Shown here one piece after another: positions 38,032 through 49,187 of a DNA stretch of 64,000 bases (position 1 is the stretch's first letter; every line of letters starts with the position of its first letter). The notes beneath the pieces are model-generated. The model had not been told where the DNA came from. It did not search any database and was given only the letters and a program-made list of their open reading frames with translations. Made by a program: the position numbers and the translations under genes. The stretch is from Marthasterias glacialis (Eukaryota; Echinodermata; Asteroidea; Forcipulatida; Asteriidae): NCBI GenBank assembly GCA_911728455.2, contig OU452233.1:9529505-9593504 (forward strand), in the 5' to 3' direction.

Positions 38032-41000
38032 ATGTCCAGTTCATACGGCCATGCTGTGTGTACGTCAACAATAGCAAAGGCCGCTATGAGTGTGCTGGAC
38101 CGAAGCCAGCTAAAAAAACGCCGAAAAAAGAAGTCGGCAACGCCAAGACCAAAAATAATGGGGCTAGAGAGAAATTTCTCGTACCTACAGTTAGCTGCCA
38201 TAGTCCTGCATCCGAAAATCTGGTTTTCCCGGCCAGCCAGGGCCATCTTCCGCCTTGAAATCACCAGGGAGCGGGGCTGCTCCGAATGCGCTTCAAACGC
38301 CTGTCTAATGGCACTTTTGTACACGAAGCTGCAACATGAAGAAAACAGGACTTAGCAACGGCTTTATCTCCCAAAGTAATGGCGGGAAACTGACAAGTCT
38401 GACACGGTTGGAAAGCCCTGTTCATGGGCTTTCCGAAAATGCCGGTCTTGGGGCTGCCGGATAAATAGGAATGTTGCCAGGGACCGTGGAGTGAGGACAC
38501 CCCGAGGATGTCCAGTTCATACGGCCATGCTGTGTGTACGTCAACAATAGCCAAGGCCGCTATGTGTGTGCTGGACCGAAGCCAGCTAAAAAAACCGCCG
38601 AAAAAAGAAGTCGTCAGCGCCAAGATCAATAACTCCAGAAATACTGGGGCTAGAGAGAAATTTCTTGTACCTGCAGTTAGCTGACATAGTCCTGCATCCG
38701 AAAATCTGGTTTTCCCGGCCAGCCAGGGCCATCTTCCGCCTTGAAATCACCAGGGAGCGGGGCTGCTCCGAATGCGCTTTAAACGCCTGTCTTATTGCAC
38801 TTTTGTACACGAAGCTGAAACATAGAGAAAACAAGACTTAGCAACGGCTTTATCTCCCAAAGTATTGGCGGGAAACTGACAAATCTGACACGGTTGGAAA
38901 GCCCTGTTCATGGGCTTTCCGACAATGCCGGTCTTGGGGCTGCCGGATAAATAGGAAGGATGCCAGGGACCGTGGAGTGAGGACACCCCGAGGATGTCCA
39001 GTTCATACGGCCATGCTGTGTGTACGTCAATAATAGCAAAGGCCGCTATGAGTGTGCTGGACCGAAGCCAGCTAAAAAAACGCCGAAAAAAGAAGTCGTC
39101 AGCGCCAAGACCAATAACTCCAGAAATACTGGGGCTAGAGAGAAATTTCTTGTACGTACAGTTAGCTGCCATAGTCCTGCATTCGAAAATCTGGTTTTCC
39201 TGGCCAGCCAGGGCCATCTTCCGCCTTGAAATCACCAGGGAGCGGGGCTGCTCCGAATGCGCTTCAAACGCCTGTCTTATGGCACTTTTGTACACGAAGC
39301 TGCAACATAGAGAAAACAAGACTTAGCAACGGCTTTATCTCCCAAAGTATTGGCGGGATACTGACAAATCTGACACGGTTGGAAAGCCCTGTTCATGGGC
39401 TTTCCGAAAATGCCGGTCTTGGGGCTGCCGGATAAATAGGAAGGATGCCAGGGACCGTGGAGTGAGGACACCCCGAGGATGTCCAGTTCATACGGCCATG
39501 CTGTGTGTACGTCAACAATAGCAAAGGCCGCTATGAGTGTGCTGGACCGAATCCAGCTAAAAAAACGCCGAAAAAAGAAGTCGGCAGCGCCAAGACCAAT
39601 AACTCCAGAAATAATGGGGCTAGAGAGAAATTTCTTGTACCTGCAGTTAGCTGCCATAGTCCTGCATCCGACAATCTGGTTTTCCCGGCCAGCCAGGGCC
39701 ATCTTCCGCCTTGAAATCACCAGGGAGCGGGGCTGCTCCGAATGCGCTTCAAACGCCTGTCCAATGGCACTTTTGTACACGAAGCTGCAACATAGAGAAA
39801 ACAAGACTTAGCAACGGCTTTATCTCCCAAAGTATTGGCGGGAAACTGACAAATCTGACACGGTTGGAAAGCCCTGTTCATGGGCATTCCGAAAATGCCG
39901 GTCTTGGGGCTGCCGGATAAATAGGAAGGATGCCAGGGACCGTGGAGTGAGGACACCCCGAGGATGTCCAGTTCATACGGCCATGCTGTGTGTACGTCAA
40001 CAATAGCCAAGGCCGCTATGTGTATGCTGGACCGAAGCCAGCTAAAAAAAACGCCGAAAAAAGAAGTCGTCAGCGCCAAGACCAATAACTCCAGAAATAC
40101 TGGGGCTAGAGAGAAATTTCTTGTACCTGCAGTTAGCTGACATAGTCCTGCATCCGAAAATCTGGTTTTCCCGGCCAGCCAGGGCCATCTTCCGCCTTGA
40201 AATCACCAGGGAGCGGGGCTGCTCCGAATGCGCTTCAAACGCCTGTCTTATTGCACTTTTGTACACGAAGCTGAAACATAGAGAAAACAAGACTTAGCAA
40301 CGGCTTTATCTCCCAAAGTATTGGCGGGATACTGACAAATCTGACACGGTTGGAAAGCCCTGTTCATGGGCTTTCCGAAAATGCCGGTCTTGGGGCTGCC
40401 GGATAAACAGGAAGGATGCCAGGGACCGTGGAATGAGGACACCCCGAGGATGTCCAGTTCATACGGCCATGCTGTGTGTACGTCAACAATAGCAAAGGCC
40501 GCTATGAGTGTGCAGGACCGAAGCCAGCTAAAAAAACGCCGAAAAAAGAAGTCGGCAACGCCAAGACCAATAACTCCAGAAATAATGGGGCTAGAGAGAA
40601 ATTTCTCGTACCTACAGTTAGCTGCCATAGTCCTGCATCCGACAATCTGGTTTTCCCGGCCAGCCAGGGCCATCTTCCGCCTTGAAATCACCAGGGAGCG
40701 GGGCTGCTCCGAATGCGCTTCAAACGCCTGTCTAATGGCACTTTTGTACACGAAGCTGCAACATGAAGAAAACAGGACTTAGCAACGGCTTTATCTCCCA
40801 AAGTAATGGCGGGAAACTGACAAGTCTGACACGGTTGGAAAGCCCTGTTCATGGGCTTTCCGAAAATGCCGGTCTTGGGGCTGCCGGATAAATAGGAATG
40901 TTGCCAGGGACCGTGGAGTGAGGACACCCCGAGGATGTCCAGTTCATACGGCCATGCTGTGTGTACGTCAACAATAGCCAAGGCCGCTATGTGTGTGCTG

Positions 41001-42876
41001 GACCGAAGCCAGCTAAAAAAACCGCCGAAAAAAGAAGTCGTCAGCGCCAAGATCAATAACTCCAGAAATACTGGGGCTAGAGAGAAATTTTTTGTACCTG
41101 CAGTTAGCTGACATAGTCCTGCATCCGAAAATCTGGTTTTCCCGGCCAGCCAGGGCCATCTTCCGCCTTGAAATCACCAGGGAGCGGAGCTGCTCCGAAT
41201 GCGCTTCAAACGCCTGTCTTATTGCACTTTTGTACACGAAGCTGAAACATAGAGAAAACAAGACTTAGCAACGGCTTTATCTCCCAAAGTATTGGCGGGA
41301 AACTGACAAATCTGACACGGTTGGAAAGCCCTGTTCATGGGCTTTCCGACAATGCCGGTCTTGGGGCTGCCGGATAAATAGGAAAGATGCCAGGGACCGT
41401 GGAGTGAGGACACCCCGAGGATGTCCAGTTCATACGGCCATGCTGTGTGTACGTCAATAATAGCAAAGGCCGCTATGTGTGTGCTGGACCGAAGCCAGCT
41501 AAAAAAACGCCGAAAAAAGAAGTCGTCAGCGCCAAGACCAATAACTCCAGAAATACTGGGGCTAGAGAGAAATTTCTTGTACGTACAGTTAGCTGCCATA
41601 GTCCTGCATTCGAAAATCTGGTTTTCCTGGCCAGCCAGGGCCATCTTCCGCCTTGAAATCACCAGGGAGCGGGGCTGCTCCGAATGCGCTTCAAACGCCT
41701 GTCTTATGGCACTTTTGTACACGAAGCTGCAACATAGAGAAAACAAGACTTAGCAACGGCTTTATCTCCCAAAGTATTGGCGGGATACTGACAAATCTGA
41801 CACGGTTGGAAAGCCCTGTTCATGGGCTTTCCGAAAATGCCGGTCTTGGGGCTGCCGGATAAATAGGAAGGATGCCAGGGACCGTGGAGTGAGGACACCC
41901 CGAGGATGTCCAGTTCATACGGCCATGCTGTGTGTACGTCAACAATAGCAAAGGCCGCTATGAGTGTGCTGGACCGAAGCCAGCTAAAAAAACGCCGAAA
42001 AAAGAAGTCGGCAGCGCCAAGACCAATAACTCCAGAAATAATGGGGCTAGAGAGAAATTTCTTGTACCTGCAGTTAGCTGCCATAGTCCTGCATCCGACA
42101 ATCTGGTTTTCCCGGCCAGCCAGGGCCATCTTCCGCCTTGAAATCACCAGGGAGCGGGGCTGCTCCGAATGCGCTTCAAACGCCTGTCCAATGGCACTTT
42201 TGTACACGAAGCTGAAACATAGAGAAAACAAGACTTAGCAACGGCTTTATCTCCCAAAGTATTGGCGGGAAACTGACAAATCTGACACGGTTGGAAAGCC
42301 CTGTTCATGGGCATTCCGAAAATGCCGGTCTTGGGGCTGCCGGATAAATAGGAAGGATGCCAGGGACCGTGGAGTGAGGACACCCCGAGGATGTCCAGTT
42401 CATACGGCCATGCTGTGTGTACGTCAACAATAGCCAAGGCCGCTATGTGTATGCTGGACCGAAGCCAGCTAAAAAAACCGCCGAAAAAAGAAGTCGTCAG
42501 CGCCAAGACCAATAACTCCAGAAATACTGGGGCTAGAGAGAAATTTCTTGTACCTGCAGTTAGCTGACATAGTCCTGCATCCGAAAATCTGGTTTTCCCG
42601 GCCAGCCAGGGCCATCTTCCGCCTTGAAATCACCAGGGAGCGGGGCTGCTCCGAATGCGCTTCAAACGCCTGTCTTATTGCACTTTTGTACACGAAGCTG
42701 AAACATAGAGAAAACAAGACTTAGCAACGGCTTTATCTCCCAAAGTATTGGCGGGATACTGACAAATCTGACACGGTTGGAAAGCCCTGTTCATGGGCTT
42801 TCCGAAAATGCCGGTCTTGGGGCTGCCGGATAAATAGGAAGGATGCCAGGGACCGTGGAGTGAGGACACCCCGAGG
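38032..42876. repeat. Tandem duplication of five monomers (offset 2427 bp)
   Basis: Monomers 38032, 38508, 38994, 39479 and 39964 correspond to 40450, 40935, 41421, 41906 and 42391. Shared variants include GGAATGAGGAC, GTCGGCAACGCC, AAGATCAATAAC, GGCTTTCCGACAATG and CTGTCCAATGG. The first monomer of copy 1 is 476 bp: a 9-bp deletion near 38150 turns ACCAATAACTCCAGAAATAATGG-type sequence into ACCAAAAATAATGG. The copy at 40450 lacks this deletion, so it arose after the duplication. Confidence 0.8.
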
Positions 42877-43847
42877 ATGTCCAGTTCATACGGCCATGCT
42901 GTGTGTACGTCAACAATAGCAAAGGCCGCTATGAGTGTGCTGGACCGAATCCAGCTAAAAAAACGCCGAAAAAAGAAGTCGGCAGCGCCAAGACCAATAA
43001 CTCCAGAAATAATGGGGCTAGAGAGAAATTTCTTGTACCTGCAGTTAGCTGCCATAGTCCTGCATCCGACAATCTGGTTTTCCCGGCCAGCCAGGGCCAT
43101 CTTCCGCCTTGAAATCACCAGGGAGCGGGGCTGCTCCGAATGCGCTTCAAACGCCTGTCCAATGGCACTTTTGTACACGAAGCTGCAACATAGAGAAAAC
43201 AAGACTTAGCAACGGCTTTATCTCCCAAAGTATTGGCGGGAAACTGACAAATCTGACACGGTTGGAAAGCCCTGTTCATGGGCATTCCGAAAATGCCGGT
43301 CTTGGGGCTGCCAGATAAATAGGGAGGATGCCAGGGACCGTGGAGTGAGGACACCCCGAGGATGTCCAGTTCATACGGCCATGCTGTGTGTACGTCAACA
43401 ATAGCCAAGGCCGCTATGTGTATGCTGAACCGAAGCCAGCTAAAAAAACCGCCGAAAAAAGAAGTCGTCAGCGCCAAGACCAATAACTCCAGAAATACTG
43501 GGGCTAGAGAGAAATTTCTTGTACCTGCAGTTAGCTGACATAGTCCTGCATCCGAAAATCTGGTTTTCCCGGCCAGCCAGGGCCATCTTCCGCCTTGAAA
43601 TCACCAGGGAGCGGGGCTGCTCCGAATGCGCTTCAAACGCCTGTCTTATTGCACTTTTGTACACGAAGCTGAAACATAGAGAAAACAAGACTTAGCAACG
43701 GCTTTATCTCCCAAAGTATTGGCGGGAAACTGACAAATCTGACACGGTTGGAAAGCCCTGTTCATGGGCTTTCCGAAAATGCCGGTCTTGGGGCTGCCGG
43801 ATAAATAGGAAGGATGCCAGGGACCGTGGAGTGAGGACACCCCGAGG
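42877..43847. repeat. Block matching 39479-40449 at a seven-monomer offset
   Basis: The monomer at 42877 shares the rare ACCGAATCCAGC with the one at 39479 (offset 3398 bp), and the following TGTATG-type monomer at 43362 pairs with the one at 39964. This shows exchange over a different span from the 2427-bp duplication just upstream. Confidence 0.65.
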
Positions 43848-46273
43848 ATGTCCAGTTCATACGGCCATGCTGTGTGTACGTCAATAATAGCAAAGGCCGC
43901 TATGAGTGTGCTGGACCGAAGCCAGCTAAAAAAACGCCGAAAAAAGAAGTCGTCAGCGCCAAGACCAATAACTCCAGAAATACTGGGGCTAGAGAGAAAT
44001 TTCTTGTACGTACAGTTAGCTGCCATAGTCCTGCATTCGAAAATCTGGTTTTCCTGGCCAGCCAGGGCCATCTTCCGCCTTGAAATCACCAGGGAGCGGG
44101 GCTGCTCCGAATGCGCTTCAAACGCCTGTCTTATGGCACTTTTGTACACGAAGCTGCAACATAGAGAAAACAAGACTTAGCAACGGCTTTATCTCCCAAA
44201 GTATTGGCGGGATACTGACAAATCTGACACGGTTGGAAAGCCCTGTTCATGGGCTTTCCGAAAATGCCGGTCTTGGGGCTGCCGGATAAATAGGAAGGAT
44301 GCCAGGGACCGTGGAGTGAGGACACCCCGAGGATGTCCAGTTCATACGGCCATGCTGTGTGTACGTCAACAATAGCAAAGGCCGCTATGAGTGTGCTGGA
44401 CCGAAGCCAGCTAAAAAAACGCCGAAAAAAGAAGTCGGCAGCGCCAAGACCAATAACTCCAGAAATAATGGGGCTAGAGAGAAATTTCTTGTACCTGCAG
44501 TTAGCTGTCATAGTCCTGCATCCGACAATCTGGTTTTCCCGGCCAGCCAGGGCCATCTTCCGCCTTGAAATCACCAGGGAGCGGGGCTGCTCCGAATGCG
44601 CTTCAAACGCCTGTCTTATGGCACTTTTGTACACGAAGCTGCAACATAGAGAAAACAAGACTTAGCAACGGCTTTATCTCCCAAAGTATTGGCGGGAAAC
44701 TGACAAATCTGACACGGTTGGAAAGCCCTGTTCATGGGCATTCCGAAAATGCCGGTCTTGGGGCTGCCAGATTAATAGGAAGGATGCCAGGGACCGTGGA
44801 ATGAGGACACCCCGAGGATGTCCAGTTCATACGGCCATGCTGTGTGTACGTCAACAATAGCAAAGGCCGCTATGAGTGTGCTGGACCGAAGCCAGCTAAA
44901 AAAACGCCGAAAAAAGAAGTCGGCAACGCCAAGACCAATAACTCCAGAAATAATGGGGCTAGAGAGAAATTTCTCGTACCTACAGTTAGCTGCCATGGTC
45001 CTGCATCCGAAAATCTGGTTTTCCCGGCCAGCCAGGGCCATCTTCCGCCTTGAAATCACCAGGGAGCGGGGCTGCTCCGAATGCGCTTCAAACGCCTGTC
45101 TAAGGGCACTTTTGTACACGAAGCTGCAACATAGAGAAAACAAGACTTAGCAACGGCTTTAACTCCCAAAGTATTGGCGGGAAACTGACAAATCTGACAC
45201 GGTTGGAAAGCCCTGTTCATGGGCTTTCCGAAAATGCCGGTCTTGGGGCTGCCGGATAAATAGGAAGGATGCCAGGGACCGTGGAGTGAGGACACCCCGA
45301 GGATGTCCAGTTCATACGGCCATGCTGTGTGTACGTCAATAATAGCAAAGGCCGCTATGAGTGTGCTGGACCGAAGCCAGCTAAAAAAACGCCGAAAAAA
45401 GAAGTCGTCAGCGCCAAGACCAATAACTCCAGAAATACTGGGGCTAGAGAGAAATTTCTTGTACGTACAGTTAGCTGCCATAGTCCTGCATTCGAAAATT
45501 TGGTTTTCCTGGCCAGCCAGGGCCATCTTCCGCCTTGAAATCACCAGGGAGCGGGGCTGCTCCGAATGCGCTTCAAACGCCTGTCTTATGGCACTTTTGT
45601 ACACGAAGCTGCAACATAGAGAAAACAAGACTTAGCAACGGCTTGATCTCCCAAAGTATTGGCGGGATACTGACAAATCTGACACGGTTGGAAAGCCCTG
45701 TTCATGGGCTTTCCGAAAATGCCGGTCTTGGGGCTGCCGGATAAATAGGAAGGATGCCAGGGACCGTGGAGTGAGGACACCCCGAGGATGTCCAGTTCAT
45801 ACGGCCATGCTGTGTGTACGTCAACAATAGCCAAGGCCGCTATGTGTATGCTGGACCGAAGCCAGCTAAAAAAACCGCCGAAAAAAGAAGTCGTCAGCGC
45901 CAAGACCAATAACTCCAGAAATACTGGGGCTAGAGAGAAATTTCTTGTACCTGCAGTTAGCTGCCATAGTCCTGCATCCGAAAATCTGGTTTTCCCGGCC
46001 AGCCAGGGCCATCTTCCGCCTTGAAATCACCAGGGAGCGGGGCTGCTCCGAATGCGCTTCAACCGCCTGTCTTATGGCACTTTTGTACACGAAGCTGCAA
46101 CATAGAGAAAACAAGACTTAGCAACGGCTTTATCTCCCAAAGTATTGGCGGGAAACTGACAAATCTGACACGGTTGGAAAGCCCTGTTCATAGGCATTCC
46201 GAAAATGCCGGTCTTGGGGCTGCCAGATAAATAGGAAGGATGCCAGGGACCGTGGAATGAGGACACCCCGAGG

Positions 46274-49187
46274 ATGTCCAGTTCATACGGCCATGCTGTG
46301 TGTACGTCAACAATAGCAAAGGCCGCTATGAGTGTGCTGGACCGAAGCCAGCTAAAAAAACGCCGAAAAAAGAAGTCGGCAGCGCCAAGACCAATAACTC
46401 CAGAAATACTGGGGCTAGAGAGAAATTTTTTGTACCTGCAGTTAGCTGCCATAGTCCTGCATCCGGAAATCTGGTTTTCCCGGCCAGCCAGGGCCATCTT
46501 CCGCCTTGAAATCACCAGGGAGCGGGGCTGCTCCGAATGCGCTTCAAACGCCTGTCTTATGGCACTTTTGTACACGTAGCTGCAACATAGAGAAAACAAG
46601 ACTTAGCAACGGCTTTATCTCCCAAAGTATTGGCGGGAAACTGACAAATCTGACACGGTTGGAAAGCCCTGTTCATAGGCTTTCCGAAAATGCCGGTCTT
46701 GGGGCTACCAGGTAAATAGGGAGGATGCCAGGGACCGTGGAGTGAGGACACCCCGAGGATGTCCAGTTCATACGGCCATGCTGTGTGTACGTCAACAACA
46801 GCCAAGGCCGCTATGTGTGTGCTGGACCGAAGCCAGCTAAAAAAACCGCCGAAAAAAGAAGTCGTCAGCGCCAAGACCAATAACTCCAGAAATACTGGGG
46901 CTGGAGAAAATATTCTTGTACCTGCAGTTAGCTGCCATAGTCTTGCATCCGAAAATCTGGTTTTCCCGGCCAGCCAGGGCCATCTTCCGCCTTGAAATCA
47001 CCAGGGAGCGGGGCTGCTCCGAATGCGCTTCAAACGCCTGTCTTATGGCACTTTTGTACACGTAGCTGCAACATAGAGAAAACAAGACTTAGCAACGGCT
47101 TTATCTCCCAAAGTATTGGCGGGAAACTGACAAATCTGACACGGTTGGAAAGCCCTGTTCATAGGCTTTCCGAAAATGCCGGTCTTGGGGCTACCAGGTA
47201 AATAGGGAGGATGCCAGGGACCGTGGAGTGAGGACACCCCGAGGATGTCCAGTTCATACGGCCATGCTGTGTGTACGTCAACAACAGCCAAGGCCGCTAT
47301 GTGTGTGCTGGACCGAAGCCAGCTAAAAAAACCGCCGAAAAAAGAAGTCGTCAGCGCCAAGACCAATAACTCCAGAAATACTGGGGCTGGAGAAAATATT
47401 CTTGTACCTGCAGTTAGCTGCCATAGTCTTGCATCCGAAAATCTGGTTTTCCCGGCCAGCCAGGGCCATCTTCCGCCTTGAAATCACCAGGGAGCGGGGC
47501 TGCTCCGAATGCGCTTCAAACGCCTGTCTTATGGCACTTTTGTACACGTAGCTGCAACATAGAGAAAACAAGACTTAGCAACGGCTTTATCTCCCAAAGT
47601 ATTGGCGGGAAACTGACAAATCTGACACGGTTGGAAAGCCCTGTTCATAGGCTTTCCGAAAATGCCGGTCTTGGGGCTACCAGGTAAATAGGGAGGATGC
47701 CAGGGACCGTGGAGTGAGGACACCCCGAGGATGTCCAGTTCATACGGCCATGCTGTGTGTACGTCAACAACAGCCAAGGCCGCTATGTGTGTGCTGGACC
47801 GAAGCCAGCTAAAAAAACCGCCGAAAAAAGAAGTCGTCAGCGCCAAGACCAATAACTCCAGAAATACTGGGGCTGGAGAAAATATTCTTGTACCTGCAGT
47901 TAGCTGCCATAGTCTTGCATCCGAAAATCTGGTTTTCCCGGCCAGCCAGGGCCATCTTCCGCCTTGAAATCACCAGGGAGCGGGGCTGCTCCGAATGCGC
48001 TTCAAACGCCTGTCTTATGGCACTTTTGTACACGAAGCTGCAACATAGAGAAAACAAGACTTAGCAACGGCTTTATCTCCCAAAGTATTGGCGGGAAACT
48101 GACAAGTCTGACACGGTTGGAAAGCCCTGTTCATGGGCTTTCCGAAAATGCCGGTCTTGGGGCTGCCGGATAAATAGGGAGGATGCCAGGGACCGTGGAG
48201 TGAGGACACCCCAAGGATGTCCAGTTCATACGGCCATGCTGTGTGTATGTCAACAATAGCAAAGGCCGCTATGAGTGTGCTGGACCGAAGCCAGCTAAAA
48301 AAAACGCCGAAAAAAGAAGTCGGCAACGCCAAGACCAATAACTCCAGAAATAATGGGGCTAGAGAGAATATTCTTGTACCTGCAGTTAGCTGCCATAGTC
48401 CTGCATCCGAAAATCTGGTTTTCCCGGCCAGCCAGGGCCATCTTCCGCCTTGAAATCACCAGGGAGCGGGGCTGCTCCGAATGCGCTTCAAACGCCTGTC
48501 TTATGGCACTTTTGTACACGAAGCTGCAACATAGAGAAAACAAGACTTAGCAACGGCTCTATCTCCCAAAGTATTGGCGGGAAACTGACAAGTCTGACAC
48601 GGTTGGAAAGCCCTGTTCATGGGCTTTCCGAAAATGACGGTCTTGGGGCTGCCGGATAAATAGGAAGGATGCCAGGGACCGTGGAGTGAGGACACCCCGA
48701 GGATGTCCAGTTCATACGGCCATGCTGTGTGTACGTCAACAATAGCCAAGGCCGCTATGTGTGTGCTGGACCGAAGCGAGCTAAAAAAACCGCCGAAAAC
48801 GAAGTCGGCAGCGCCAAGACCAATAACTCCAGACATACTGGGACTAGAGAGAAATTTTTTGTACCTGCAGTTAGCTGCCATAGTCCTGCATCCGGAAATC
48901 TGGTTTTCCCGGCCAGCCAGGGCCATCTTCCGCCTTGAAATCACCAGGGAGCGGGGCTGCTCCGAATGCGCTTCAAACGCCTGTCTTATGGCACTTTTGT
49001 ACACGTAGCTGCAACATAGAGAAAACAAGACTTAGCAACGGCTTTATCTCCCAAAGTATTGGCGGGAAACTGACAAATCTGACACGGTTGGAAAGCCCTG
49101 TTCATAGGCATTCCGAAAATGCCGGTCTTGGGGCTGCCAGATAAATAGGAAGGATGCCAGGGACCGTGGAATGAGGACACCCCGAGG
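46274..49187. repeat. Higher-order repeat unit 1 (D-A-A-A-B-C, 2914 bp)
   Basis: Six monomers of 485, 486, 486, 486, 486 and 485 bp. The left flank (45788) is an ordinary TGTATG-type monomer with CAACCGCCTG that also occurs at 37546, so the D monomer is the natural start of the unit. Confidence 0.9.

Larger units (their letters stand above)
11569..46273. repeat. Array domain II: mosaic of recurring monomer blocks
   Basis: Landmarks: 11569, 12055, 12541, 13027, 13512, 13997, 14483, 14969, 15454, 15939, 16425, 16911, 17397, 17883, 18368, 18853, 19338, 19823, 20308, 20793, 21278, 21764, 22250, 22735, 23221, 23706, 24192, 24678, 25162, 25646, 26127, 26612, 27098, 27709, 28195, 28682, 29167, 29653, 30139, 30624, 31110, 31596, 32081, 32567, 33052, 33538, 34024, 34509, 34994, 35480, 36090, 36576, 37061, 37546, 38032, 38508, 38994, 39479, 39964, 40450, 40935, 41421, 41906, 42391, 42877, 43362, 43848, 44333, 44818, 45303, 45788. 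Common marker types are GAATGTTGCC, GTCAATAATAGCAAAGG, GTACGTACAG with TTCCTGGCC, ATGAAGAAAACAGG, CTGTCTAATGG, CTGTCCAATGG and CTTATTGCAC. They recur in blocks rather than in one fixed order. Confidence 0.8.
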
